This document shows positions 11,331 through 22,669 of a stretch of DNA of 64,000 nucleotides, piece by piece (the stretch's first letter is position 1; each line of letters opens with the position of its first letter). The stretch is from positions 1 to 64,000 of the forward strand of contig CAKJVC010000193.1 of the NCBI GenBank assembly GCA_918026815.1, in the 5' to 3' direction. This stretch comes from Chalara sp. BL73 (taxonomy: Eukaryota > Ascomycota > Leotiomycetes > Helotiales). The translations under genes were made by a program, and so were the position numbers. The notes beneath the pieces were generated by a model that ran no database searches, was not told the DNA's origin, and worked only from the letters and a program-made list of their open reading frames with translations.

Positions 11331-12874
11331 ATGTTCACAACATGCATTTCCACCAGTACGGTAAGTATCTCCAGAAAATTTAGAAACCCACATACTATTT
11401 TAATTAGCTTTCTCGGGTGGGTGCTAGTAAAAGTAAAATACTGATCGAAGTAAACCTAGACCCAGGAGAGTACGACCATCTGCTGAAATATTCCCTTCCT
11501 ATCCTAGAGCGATGGGCGGAATACAACAACATCTGGAATCGATCTTCCAAAATACCCATACCACGAAAGACCCGCCAATTAGAACCAAGCATACATACCA
11601 AATCTTTTTTCCAAGAAAGTGGCTACGCGAGAACCGCAGAGTCCAACTACCCTATAAACGACTCCGACGAGCAATTCGGACTTCATCAGGAAATATTGCA
11701 ATCCCTACCAAAACAACAATATAAAGACGAGATCGAAGAAGAGAGAAAACGCCTCCTGAAAGCTGAGAAGTGGCCTGTTGTTCACAGTTCTCTGGGTGCC
11801 CAGGCAGAGGAAAATATTAAGAAATGTTGGACTGAGCAAGGTATCTGGAGTGACAAATGGAACGATGCTAAAGTCTGGCATTGGAAACACGAAGAGCAGC
11901 TCGATTGGAAAAGCGATCGCGAGATTGGGTTACGGAAAACTGCGAAACAGAAACGCCGTATTGATGCACGAAGGGCTAAACTAGAGCATGACCGCGAGGC
12001 TTCGCGGCCTATCCATCAGTTCTGGTATCAGTTGTTGAAAGAGCAAGACCTAATGATAAGATCGGGGAGTGCGGTGGATATTGCGACACCCGACATTAAC
12101 ACAATAGCGAGTCACAGGATTAGGGAAGCTTGGGAAAGACGAGGCATTTGGGACAAAGCTTGGGGTGATTTCCCAGGGATGACCTGGAAACATGAAAAAG
12201 ATCCATACCGCGAAATGGTGCGCGAATGGGCTGAAAGTGTGGAAAATCAGTCGAGCGGTAGTGGTGATGTCGCCGCCAGGCCCAGGGGCACTTTTCAATC
12301 CCAAGACCCTTCTCAAGTCAATCGCGTTATAAGTCCGCCAGCACTCAGATCTCATTCAGGCGCTGCTTCGGCCAAAGCAGCCACTCCTGGCTCTTCTGTA
12401 AGATGGAGTTCTCGAGTGCCTCTGGCATATAGGCAGAGCTGTGGGAAACGCTCGCATGAGAATGAGAACGAAAACACAGTAAATACATCAAGAAACTCAG
12501 TTGTTCCGTCAACAACATCAAAGGCTGGCTCAGAGAGCAAAATTTCTCCTCAACCGTCTCCAGAGCGTCCTCAAAGCGTAGTTAGTCCTTTACCAGAGAA
12601 TGGTTGGTCATCCAACAACCTCCAAGAACGAATTAAAACATCGATGGGTGGGTTAAGCATAGTGAAAGAGTCTATCAAACCAGGCTCGTCAAAACTTGGC
12701 ACCTCATTGAAGGAGGGTAAGTCCGATGGTGGGCATCGCAAACCAGAGACTGGATCAAAGAAAAGCGCCCGAAACTACGTAGGAATCGGCACGCGCAAGA
12801 AAGTCATGATCCCACCAAACCTCGATATCGAAGCTCGGCCGCCAGGCGTCTACGAACATCAAGGCCCTCAGTAA
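11331..12874 (+). CDS. Orphan protein with tryptophan-rich repeats
   Basis: I do not recognise a family. The long frame opens immediately after an in-frame TAG that ends a good intron acceptor, so I join exon 11331-11360 (ATG in a favourable context) through a 47-bp intron to exon 11408-12874, giving 498 residues. Two copies of an about 28-residue repeat are visible: IKKCWTEQGIWSDKW...WHWKHE and IREAWERRGIWDKAW...MTWKHE. A looser version near the N terminus reads ILERWAEYNNIW. Between and after them the protein is highly charged, then Ser/Pro-rich and probably disordered for the last 200 residues. There is no signal peptide or membrane helix. The long conserved-looking repeats argue for a real gene. 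The start exon is the weak point. Confidence 0.65.
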
Positions 12875-13317
12875 GAAACTCGCCTACGGGAGTTGTAAAG
12901 CAGGCAAAACTTGACCCATGTGAAGGATATTGTTGCTAAAGGGAAACTAAATATATTCTCAATTGAATTAAAAAAATTTCACAGAGTCTATGTATGATTT
13001 TCTCGATGAAAAATTCAATTTCAGTCGGGGTAACACATATAATAACCAACTCAATCTAAATATCCATGACCGTTCTTGTACTCTTCGCCTGCGCTAGCCA
13101 GTCGAGACTAGGTGTGATAATATGATATCTCTGGAAGTGGCTACGCTAACAATCTTATCAAACTTCTTTCATGGTGATAATAACCGAACATTTCCAACAG
13201 CTACCACAGTAGGTAACTGAGGTTCAATCTAGAACAGCGCCACAGAGAAGGCTAGAGATTAACCGCCCAGCGCACAACTTGAATCGTTCTCGTAGATATC
13301 TTTCCTACGAGCAGGTA
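12875..13317. other. Intergenic, nothing seen
   Basis: This is non-coding sequence downstream of the tryptophan-repeat gene. No RNA gene or repeat is recognised. Confidence 0.5.
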
Positions 13318-13980
13318 TCATTGCGACATTAGGAGAAGGCAGATGAAGCTTTGCTCCACAGATGTTGACTCGCTTAACCGCACATACTGCCCTACGTCTA
13401 GTGGCTGTTTGGCGATTAGAGGAGTTCCCGATATTTTAGACACAGGTATGAGGTCGACAGAAGATCCCGCTTTTACCGGCACGATTGCTGGTTCGAAAAA
13501 GCGAAGAGCCGTTATTCGAAAATCGGTCGCAGAGGAGTCCTTCAGCATACGTCAGCGCTCGTACCAATTACCGGGCAATTTTGGATACCTTACCATCAAG
13601 AACGATTCAAAGCTTTTCACAAAGGGGGCCGATATTTCCAGCAGACTCTCGTTATCAGACCAAACGTCATACTGCCCCGAAGCTTTGTTTCCGATCCGCT
13701 CAAACTTATCGCCTTTGGACAGTAGCTCCTCACAGGCTTTTGCCGCTCTTGTGGCGTCTTCTGGTAAGTCGCGTATCTGCAAGGGCCCTCCACCAGTCGT
13801 TGTCATGACTTTGTCGAATGCGCGGCGCTGTAATACCAGAGATGGTACGATCGTTAACAAGGACGATGTACTGTCAGAATTGGAATGGCTATGTACCTTT
13901 GTATCGCCCTCGCTAGGCTTGCCCGGATGGCAGCCTGTCCCACACCACCAGCTTATTTTTCCTGCACAACGATTTCTCAT
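13318..13980 (-). pseudogene. Possible gene with one in-frame TGA (strand uncertain)
   Basis: The minus strand is open from 13980 to 13318 except for one TGA at 13554-13552. The best protein-like part starts at an ATG at 13806 and runs 84 residues to that stop, containing an amphipathic stretch (KACEELLSKGDKFERIG, VWSDNESLLEISAPFVKSF). The TGA follows a CGC codon and could be a C-to-T change of CGA. The plus strand is also open over 13343-14023 (226 codons), but its product is Ser-rich and looks like a mirror frame. I know no family for either strand. This could be a small intact gene ending at the TGA, a decayed gene, or neither. Confidence 0.35.
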
Positions 13981-14023
13981 CCCTGTATCTCAGCTGATTG
14001 TTAACCTGATGGCTCCATCGTGA

Positions 14024-14589
14024 AATATTTAAGCAAATTCGCTCTTCCTATGCTCTATACTTAAGCTCCTCAGTAAAATCCAGCATATTAATCTAGCGAG
14101 GCATGCGTGATATTGCTCAAACAATCGTGTATCCATACCAAGTGCACAAGATAACTAAAGGCCAAACACATCAAGATATCACTTTTAAAGGACCCACGCG
14201 TCGCCAACAAGTCTCGCAGTCATATTTCCTTCCAGTGGGTGGCAGCCTGATGACTATGAATTACTCCATGTTGATGCAGTCCTGATATGGTTGCAATAGG
14301 CAGTGTACATAAATCATTGCATGCAGGCATACTGACGACCTATGTGGAGATGCCACATTTTCTTTCAGAGTCTGCCGCAAAAGCCGCCTACCGGGAATTT
14401 ACTCTTTTAATATTATATGATGCGCAAAGCTGCCCGATGGCAGGTAGGGATTTTGGGGGGGGCCCTTTATGTCGATAAAAAAAGAATGCTCTATAAGCAG
14501 GTCGCAAACATCGAGGAATACCGCCACCAACTCCAAAAACCATGAGTAGCAGCATCACAATTGCATGAGCGCCAACCTCAGGCCAAAAA
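14024..14589. other. Upstream region of the SesA-domain gene
   Basis: I see no gene here. A run of eight G lies at 14455-14462. The stretch probably holds the promoter of the SesA gene. Confidence 0.45.
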
Positions 14590-15842
14590 ATGTCCGGCCT
14601 GGATGCGCTTGGAGTCGCAGCTTCAGCCGCTCAGCTCGCTGCCTACGGGAAGAGCATAATCGTCTTCATAGCAAATATATACGAGCGTATTCAGGATGCT
14701 CCCCAGCAGTATCGCGAGTATGAAACTCAACTCAGACTTCTCCTCCATCTTGCACAAAGCGTCGAGAGAACCACTGCTCTTCAAATTCCAGACGTCCGGT
14801 ACCACCTTGATGCAACGCTGGTAGAGGTGAGGGCCCTCCAGTTAATTCTTTGCTCTCCTACCTCTGGGTTTAAGAAGAGTTTAGGTACTCGGAGTTATTG
14901 GACATTGATCAAAGGAGCAGAGCAAAAGCAAATATCAGTCCTTTTGGATCGATTACACCTGAAGACCACGGGATTGCTTTTGTGCATAAACACAGTCAAC
15001 ACAATCCAATTGTCAAGCATTCAAGACGGTGTAGACCGTGTGGGAAACCTCATTGAAATGAATAAGATTCGCCTACAGAGTTCCGAAGAGATGGACATGG
15101 AGAGAGGGGTATGTTACACAGACATTTATCTCCGCTGGGGGGTTTTTTTTCCAAAAGCTGACGTGAGTCAACGAAGTCGAACTCTCAACACGCAAATCCA
15201 ACTTGGCGCGGGCTCCCAACACCACCTCTCGAAAACGACTTTAGTAGAGCTGTAGTGTTGTCAACTTCGTTACAGCAAAGCTCCCTCGGATCTATTCACG
15301 AAAGCCATCTAACCCATCCTGGTTCCGTCTACCAAAGTAAGTCGTCACTACCTGCGGCAAATTTAGATCGTGCCGAGCCGTGAACTTATCATTTCCTTTT
15401 AGTGCCGCCTAGAGACTATTACGGCAAGAGCATTGTCTCTGGTAACGCTCACATAACCTTCGGCGACGAAACTATAGGCAACTTGCCCAACGACTTCACC
15501 TCCAATCAGGGAAGCGAATTCAATTTAATCCATTTTATGGAAAATTTCGAAGGCATAGCGCATAGTGGCGTCACCGGCCCACCAAATGGATCCAGGTACA
15601 CTGAGATAGTCGTCGATGCTAGAGGGGAAGTTCCTGCACAGATTTCGGCGGGACAATTTAAGAACATGGAGTCCAAAAAGATGTTCTTTGAGTTATCGAG
15701 GCGCGTGCAGGAGGAAGCGAAGGAAATGGTTAGGCAAAGGAAAATGAAGGAAGAGGAGGAGAGGAGATTTGAGGACATGACGAGGGAGTATTTGCGAGAG
15801 AAGATGAAGGAGATAAGAACATGTAAACCCACATTGGACTAG
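14590..15842 (+). CDS. SesA-domain protein with possible HET-s-type amyloid motif
   Basis: Exons 14590-15108, 15168-15336 and 15403-15842 (introns 59 and 66 bp) give 375 residues with all phases consistent. Residues 1 to about 155 form the SesA-like N-terminal domain found in fungal NLR proteins: start MSGLDALGVAASAAQLAAYG, then IYERIQDAPQQYREYETQL, a central YHLDATLVEVRALQLIL, and a helix ending SSIQDGVDRVGN. This domain is linked to fungal immune receptors and cell-death signalling. After a polar linker, residues 235-255 read YYGKSIVSGNAH and ITFGDETIG, which fit the pattern of HET-s-related amyloid motifs (Gly-x-Ala, hydrophobic alternation, Gly-Asn/Asp). The tail has a charged coiled coil (EEERRFEDMTREYLREKM). 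There is no NACHT or NB-ARC domain, so it could be a stand-alone effector or adaptor. The SesA call is fairly firm; the amyloid motif is inference. Confidence 0.78.
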
Positions 15843-16693
15843 GCCCGCTCAAATACATAGAGAGACTCTTATGTACAGTCCTCGGGGTCTTGAATCTTCT
15901 AACCCGGCTAACCACTCTTGGTTGAAAAAATTGAGAGAACAAATGAAATTGCTACAATTTAGGAAAACAATCTGTGTATCACTCGAGCAGTGATCCACTG
16001 CCTATCCTCGTGTCTCATCGTTAGATACTTCGGTCATTTACTCTGTCTACCTTGTAGTCCTGAGTCCCGAGTCCTAGCTGACTTGTTGTTTCTTGTTGAA
16101 TAGTCTGTCCTATCCGTCTTCTGGCTCTATGGTGTATTTAGAAGTTATGAGCTTGAGGCGCTTGCCAGCATCCGCTGAATTGATCGAGAAGCCTTATGCT
16201 CTTCATAAATTCTCCTGCTTTCCTTGCTAGGCTTGAGGCAGTTTCGCCTCGCCAGGAGGTCGGTTACATAGTATGTGCAGAAATTTTAGTCATCATGCAT
16301 GTGAGAAAGCGACGACGCCCTTAGGCTGGAGATCCGCTTTTGATATGTGACGCTCCCAGGCTAGGAATGCCAGGCTAACACATGACACACAGTAACACAG
16401 TAACACCGAAGGCTTTTTGAAGCCCAATCGAGTCTCTGTCCATAGTACAAGGACTTTCGTTAAGCCTCAGGCAACAACTTATTCAGTGGTAGGCACTTAT
16501 ATAACGAGCGAGATGCAGCTACAGCACAATCTCCGTTCTGAATCTGCCCCCTGAATCTGCCGCAACCATAGACCGAGAACTGGGTTATAATATCCTAACG
16601 ATAATAAGTAGGGGATTTTTTTCTTTTCTTTCCTCTTAAGCGTCTTACCCGGAATCGATTTTGCAACTCGCAACATATAGGTTTGTTGACTCT
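15843..16693. other. Intergenic, nothing seen
   Basis: Short open frames only. No RNA gene or repeat is recognised. Confidence 0.5.
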
Positions 16694-17200
16694 TTAAGGC
16701 TGCAAGAACCACTGAAGCCTTTCATGTCGCTTTTCAAGTAAACCTTCTCGAAAAATGCCCAAGTCCCCAGGCCGTACCTGGTGATAGGCAGGCACTTTCC
16801 GTTGATCTTTCAGCGTGTATTGCGGAGTGGCTGGCTTCACAACTCCATGTTTATCCGCCCATCGATTCCCCAGTATCCTCTAGTCAAGCACCATTTCCAA
16901 CTCAGTAAACCACCCGATTTTGAACCAAATATCATGCACTCCCTCCAATAATACTAACACATCCGCAGGCTCAACCACTGCATCATAATAATACTTATTG
17001 TCCTCTTCGTTTTCCGCCCACTGAAGATTATCCAACACTTCATACGAATCGACTATTATCGATAAGTTTGAGAAATTCAGGATTTTTACGACGAAAAGCG
17101 CTTCATCTTGTAAATTACGTTTATTGCTTTTATAGTGAAACCACTTTATTTGTTTTATTACTACTGTTGTGGCACAAACAAAATCTCTCACAAAGCACAT
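16694..17200 (-). pseudogene. Unknown gene interrupted by an in-frame TAG
   Basis: From ATG 17200 the frame runs 106 codons to a TAG at 16882-16880. The same frame then stays open, with convincing protein character, to TAA at 16694. Before the stop it reads ILNFSNLSIIVDSYEVLDNL, then VEPADVLVLLEGVHDIWFKI. After it come RILGNRWADKHGVVKPATPQ and VRPGDLGIFREGLLEKRHER. A GT...AG pair around the stop would give an intron of only about 34 bp, below the usual size, so I favour an inactivated gene or gene end. I do not recognise the family. The N terminus before about 17110 is doubtful. Confidence 0.45.
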
Positions 17201-17695
17201 TATATTTCTCTTCTCCTCTTTTGTCTATTTAAATCCATGACACATGCCATTACTGCAAACGAACACAAAATTGTACAGCGTACTTGCCACAACCAAAACC
17301 TCACTTGCTCGTACAACTACATTCCCCGACCCAGCATCGCAAATTCGAGCCATGACACCCTCAGCAATGTCTAAATGCCTCGAAGGCAAAAGTATCGTGA
17401 TTCCTAGAGCTTCTCCTAGTACGTATCTCAATTTTCTCGGCTCCTAATAGCGAATCGGCGACTCTATGGCAGTGTCTTCTGAAGAGCCAGCGGAGCATCA
17501 CAAGATTCCAATGCGCCAAATTGCAATCTAACAAATGGTTCCTCATGTAATGGCAGTATACCCCAAGGTAAGGCTGCTTGGGTTTCTGTCGCCAGAGACA
17601 GGCCACGTTAAGGTCCAAGCAGTGATTGCCTGTAACTTGTAAGTCTTCTTTGTGGTACCACCTCAAAATCTTCTTGTCAGAAGATTTGCCTTTTG
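17201..17695. other. Intergenic, downstream of the Zn2Cys6 gene
   Basis: Open frames on both strands are short and unconvincing. This is probably the 3' region of the regulator gene. Confidence 0.45.
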
Positions 17696-19732
17696 TTAAG
17701 CGGAACACGGATAGGAGGAATACGACCCAATCAGTGCCTTGAGCATATCTAAATATGGGTGATCACCACTCCGAAGTGTTCCTAATAAATCTAAAATGTC
17801 TTGAAGAATTATATTGTGACCTTCAACCGATAGGACGTCGTGAGGCGCGATTGGTGCATCATTTTCTAACACACACTGCCTGGGTTGCTGCACTGTCAAA
17901 GCCAGTGCACTGACTGCGCCAGCCGCTATATCATATAGTCTTTCAATCTAAACATATGTGAGTCGAATGCCTTTTCCTTAGCAGGGAACTCTTACAATTC
18001 CAATTCCATGGACATCTATGCTGTCGCTACTAAATCTCTTACAGATCTGAACAATCTCCCGAGCCAGTGTTGAGCCATATTGATAAGATAACAAGGGTTC
18101 TTCGGTTGAGGCAGACAGTAGACCGCGAGCTAAACACATATTCCATAGCCGGTTCAAAATCCAGTGTCTGAGAATGCGTATATCAATCTCCTGGGACTCA
18201 GTCATTCCCGAGAAGGCCTGGTCGGTAGTAGAAAAGCTTGTTGAAAGGAGCTTTCTCTGAATAAGGAGAGCATCATCCTTGCCAAAGTGAGTTGTTCCTC
18301 CGTACTGGCCATTCCAGCATTGTACAAATCTCTCGTCAACCGTATCGACCAGCTCCATCATTCGTGAGAGCCCAGCCATCGCCTTTTCATCAATCCCCGA
18401 AGACTGGCCGATATTTGACACTTCGTTAGCAGGCTTTGAGGTCAACCATCCCATAATATATCCAGGTCTACCTTTAAACTCAATCTCGTGGTTTCTCTGA
18501 AGCGCATAGGAGCTGCTCATATTAGCAACCCAACAGATCTATTCCAGGCTCCAGGTGAAGACTTACCGTTCGGTTACAGACAAAACAAAGAATATTCGTA
18601 ACCGTTGCGCGCGCTCGAGGTCACTCAGGAACGTATAAGCCTCTGGCAATTGAATGCAAAGAATGGTAGCCACATCAATTGCTTCTCGCAGTTTTAACCA
18701 TGCAGCGTTATGCTTCTGCTGTCCGAATAGGCAACCGAACATGAAGAAACTTGTTAGAACCGTCTCTAAAACAGGACTTTCTCCTAGATCAGGTCTGCTA
18801 TGCAAGCGAAAAGCTTCATCCAGAAGCATCCTAGCATAGTTATTGCTCAATGAGATTGATTCTCGCTCTTGCATGTGCACCGGCTGGATTAACGCGAAAG
18901 CACAGAGCGAGAGTATCATGGCTCCATATTGGCGGTCTTTGCGGTGCCTCTTGCATATCATGTCTCGGTAAAGGCAAGTTCGATCAAGAAGGGGTAATGT
19001 AGGGTAAAGCCGGTCGAAAAAAATATCGATCCACGGCAAAATCATCTCCTCGGTAAAATAAGCTGGCCAAAAATCCTCTGACACTGGGATAAGAGCATTA
19101 TTAGGGGTAGGTACAAGTAGGCTGTCTGCCATGCGAGGGCAGCTTAATGGCTGCGATAGATCCGGGTCATATAGTCCTGGACAGATACTTATTACATTGT
19201 GGTCGACGCTGGATTCATGGTTTGTTGTAGCATCAAGATTGGAGTTGATAATTTCATACTCAGACTCATGCTCGAGCACGTCCTGCCCGTCTGAGGCCCA
19301 GTTCTCTGTTGTCCAGATGGTTGGGGAACTCGACACACCTTCCCCAGTAATAACGGGCGTGCTGGGGGATGTCTCGCGGTGTTCTTTGCTTCTAACGCGA
19401 GCGTTAACTGAAAATGGAGGGGGGGCATTGCCATATGATGCTGGTGCCGGTCCACGTTTTTTCCACGGCCGTCGACTTGTACATAAAGACTTTTTAAGGA
19501 TGCAGTTGTTACAAGGTCGTTGATGGTCACACTATGGATTGAGTTGAACCGATGCTCCTCCTGCTGGCCTTTCCAGCTTCAGGGCATGATGAGGCTGTAG
19601 GCTTACCTTTATTTTTGACTCTCTACAGTTATCACATGCACGCATGGGGCGTGGGGGTTGTTGGGACTCGCTGACGGGGAATATGTGCTGTTGTGATGAA
19701 AGCAAGGGTGAAAATGAGACATTGCGACTCAT
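17696..19732 (-). CDS. Zn2Cys6 transcription factor, probable sugar-cluster regulator
   Basis: Four exons (19732-19607, 19531-18567, 18515-17996, 17947-17696; introns 75, 51, 48 bp) give 620 residues. The zinc cluster is split by intron 1 and becomes complete only after splicing: Cys33, 36, 43, 49, 52 and 59, reading CDNCRESKIKC then DHQRPCNNCILKKSLC. A basic linker follows (SRRPWKKRG). From about residue 150 the fungal-specific regulatory domain begins, with WIDIFFDRLYPTLPLLDR, YGAMILSLCAFALIQP, and SFFMFGCLFGQQKHNAAW. It acts in the nucleus on CGG-type sites. It lies 660 bp from a sugar transporter and 3 kb from a GH32 hydrolase, so a role like that of the Aspergillus inulin/sucrose regulator is likely. 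That role is inferred from position. The start is the first ATG in frame. Confidence 0.88.
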
Positions 19733-20391
19733 ATCGTGTGTCGGTGTGGGCGTTTGTGATAGTAGAGTAGTGTAGAGTAGAGTAGATGAGAGTTCGATAA
19801 ACCAGATGGGTAGAAACAATGGCTCAGAAAGGAATGAAGTCTATCAAGAAAACAAAATCGAACGCATCACTGATCCTAGACCTTGCTAGTTCTGTAATCG
19901 TTTTTGTTACTGCTGCCTCAGGCCAATGAAATGCGGGGTACCTCCACACTTGGGACTGCGCACGTGGTGTACGGGCCCGCGGTACGTCTACTCCGTCGTG
20001 TTAAAATGTTCTCACTTCAATAAGAATGCAATGGCTTCTTTTATCCTTCCAAACGTCGGAGTCTTGTAGAACTACATAGCTACTGTATGCCTATGCTTCA
20101 GTCTTGATTACATTAGACCATTGCTTAAGCTATGTGGTAAACTACCAAACGGAATATCTCCATATCTCAATTATTCTTTGGTCTTCTTTATGCCATTTTT
20201 CAGAGCAAGAATTGATTCCTGGCTGCTAGCATGAGAGCATGACAAGTTTTTAGATTGTAAATTGATCGCCCTATACCTATGAAGCTATCTACACCTCTTT
20301 TTAAAAGGTAAAAGAGAACCATGTCACGCTTTCTACACAGGAGGATATCTTCATATCCTTTCTAGAGCCACCTGCCAATTCGTGCTCAGCT
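19733..20391. other. Intergenic between regulator and transporter
   Basis: This holds the promoter of the Zn2Cys6 gene and the 3' end of the transporter gene. No separate gene is seen. Confidence 0.5.
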
Positions 20392-22062
20392 TTACACATG
20401 TGCTCCCGATGTAAGCTTCTCTCCCGGGAGAATCATCGCCGTCTTGGCCTCGCTGCTCGTCTCGAAATTACGCCAGTGACGCATCGGGATTTTGGCATCA
20501 TACATCTCGTCAATCTCTGCAAAGGTTCGATTGCGTGTCTCGGGTACGAAGAAGTACACGAAGATAATGATACCAACCATGCATCCGCCAAAAATCAAAT
20601 ATGTCTTTGCACCAAGGTTGGCGGCGTCTGCCGACACAAGTTGGGGAACCGCGAGAGTCGTGGTTACCGCAGTGACATACGAGCAGCCAATTGTGTACGC
20701 CATAGTGTAGTTCCGGAGCTTCATCGTAGCGATTTCTGACGGGAGGACATTGGAGAGGGAATAGAAAGACGCTGCCCACACAAAGTTGAAGATGAAAGAA
20801 ACTGCTGCAATGACGAGGGCGCTGTTTCGGTCCGAGGAATTAAATGCAAGGCCACCTGCGATTACATCGATAATGAGCAGCAACGACATGCCGGTCAAGG
20901 CTAGTGGCCGACGCCCTAGCCGATCGATGAGAAACGGAGCTAAAATTGTGCCAGCAAGAACAAGGACGGAAGAAACCACTGTGAGCGTGAATGGATCGCC
21001 GGCACCGATTTGGGTGAGAAAGACGGTTGCATAAGTTGTCGACAAAATGATACCTGAGCATTGATTGAAGGAATAAATTGATCCAGCAGTGATTGTGCGT
21101 CGAATGTTCTGCTTGTTGAAGATGTCCCAGAATCGAACATCGGAGGTAAGGAGACGTTCATGTTCTTCAGACATCTTCATAACACGAAGCTCCTCGTCCA
21201 CCTCGGCATCGCTAAAGGCTCGCAACTTGCGCAGATTTGTTCGTGCCTCTTCTATCCTCCCTTTGCTAATATACCACTGTGGACTCTCCGGTATGAAAAA
21301 TGTCAATGGGATCAATAGAGCAGGCATCGCGAATTGGACAGCAAGAGGAATCTTGTATGATGTAGAATCAGACCGATGTTGGGTGCCATAGACGGTAAAA
21401 GTTGAGATCACTCCCGCAACCAGGTTGAGGATGTTCATCGAGGTAACTATGGCTCCACGAATCGTTGCCGGTACCACCTCAGCCAAGTAGAGCGGTGCCA
21501 CGGACATAGCAATGCCCATCACGATCGAGTTCCAGAAGCGGCCCATGACGAAAGCAGTAATGTTTGGTGCGAAGATTTGGAGGAAAATACCTCCAAAGGA
21601 CAAGAGGTAAGCGGCAACCAAGGGCCATTTCCGGCCCAGACGAGAAGTGAGCATCGGCGCAATGGCGGCACCGACAATGGAGCCGACGAGAGGAACGGAA
21701 AATATCAGGTTCTGGTTCCTGGCGGTGAACACCAGGGTATGGGTGGTTGGATTGATGCCTTGAAGGTGCTGGACCTGGAGCGGAGGGTTAGATATTTGGA
21801 GGCAACATGCTCACGCTGGAAGAAGACTTACGAACGGTTCCAAGGCCGCGATGGGTGAGATAACCTTGTCGTCGTATCCGAAGAGCATAGACGAAGCGCC
21901 GACGGTAACACATGAAAAGATGAGCAAAGCATTGATGGCATGGCCAATGGCCTGCTTGTCGGACGGCAGAGCCTCAACAATAGTCTCGCTCTTCTCCTCG
22001 TGCTGCGAGACCGAAGGTTCTGCATCCTTAGTCCCAAGGTTGGATTGCTGAGTGACCGACAT
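20392..22062 (-). CDS. MFS sugar transporter
   Basis: This is a plasma-membrane sugar/H+ symporter of the sugar porter family. Exons 22062-21832 and 21768-20392 (intron 63 bp) give 535 residues, with about 12 helices. Family motifs are FGYDDKVISP in helix 1, SRLGRKWPL in the first cytosolic loop, GRFWNSIVMGIAMSVAPLYL, AEVVPATIRG, PESPQWYISKGR after helix 6, DRLGRRPLALTG in the second loop, and FVPETRNRTFAEIDEMY after helix 12. The N terminus is a polar cytosolic tail. It is transcribed divergently from the GH32 gene across a 607-bp shared promoter, and next to a Zn2Cys6 gene in the same orientation. Uptake of sucrose or an alpha-glucoside fits this neighbourhood, but substrate cannot be read from sequence. 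Confidence 0.93.
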
Positions 22063-22669
22063 GGTGAGGAAGGGTAGAGCTAGAGCAGATCTGTAGACTG
22101 GAGGGATGAGGCATGTTTTCAAGGTTGATATGATCGAATACTTATGTAGTCTTCCCGATGATACAGCGAAGGGTCTGGGGGTAGTGGAGCAGGGAACCAC
22201 GCCGTCCGGGGTTGAAGGTGTGCAGTGTGATTAGTGTGGGTCACCCGCAGTCGGGGTCTCCAGCGTTCGGCAGTGGCAACATATCCCCACAGCCAAGACC
22301 GCCGGTATTAAATCTACGCGTGTTTATTGGCCAAGCTCCTATTGTGATATTTCTCCTTTGGATATGTCCCCTTTAGCCATTTCCCCTTTGGGAATTTCCC
22401 CTTTGGGGATTTCTCCTCTGGGGATATCGCCTTGGGAGGTTGATGCTTCATGGTCATGTCCTAGTAGGATTACATGCTTCGCATCTGATTTTCCTTTACG
22501 CCAGTCAACTTCCTCTGGTTTATGCCACTTCCAACACTGCTAGTCGAATTCCTTTGCCATTTCTCTGCCGTTAGACTTAACTCCTGCTATTGAACATCAC
22601 TAGATTGCCTCAATTTCAGCCACATACCTTCAGTCCCATTCGCCGGTACATATCGTCACATAATTTACA
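22063..22669. promoter_or_regulatory. Shared promoter of transporter and GH32 genes
   Basis: This divergent region lies between the transporter ATG and the GH32 ATG. It holds several matches to the fungal carbon-repressor consensus SYGGRG (for example near 22175, 22205, 22282 on the reverse strand, and 22418). An everted CCG-N4-CGG pair lies at 22245-22254, of the kind bound by Zn2Cys6 proteins. Short matches occur by chance, so binding is only a suggestion. The phased 15-bp repeat at 22349-22438 is listed separately. Confidence 0.45.
22349..22438. repeat. Six phased 15-bp tandem repeats
   Basis: Six head-to-tail 15-bp units start at 22349, 22364, 22379, 22394, 22409 and 22424, consensus ATTTCCCCTTTGGGG. 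The core CCCCTTTGGGG is nearly palindromic, and three units contain CCCCT, the stress-response element of Msn2/4-type factors. The array ends 231 bp before the GH32 start codon. It also reads as a repeated pentapeptide ISPLG in one frame, which is most likely incidental. Confidence 0.85.

Noticed and set aside
13343..14023. 226-codon plus-strand gene
   Set aside because: The product is Ser-rich with mirror-frame composition; the minus strand is more protein-like. Kept only as a finding.
22358..22543. Small protein with ISPLG repeats
   Set aside because: The frame is simply the translation of the 15-bp promoter repeats; it has no further protein character, and it lies in the promoter of the GH32 gene.
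22063..22669. CGG-N8-CGG regulator site in the sugar cluster promoter
   Set aside because: I scanned both strands for this spacing and found none; only an everted CCG-N4-CGG pair is present.
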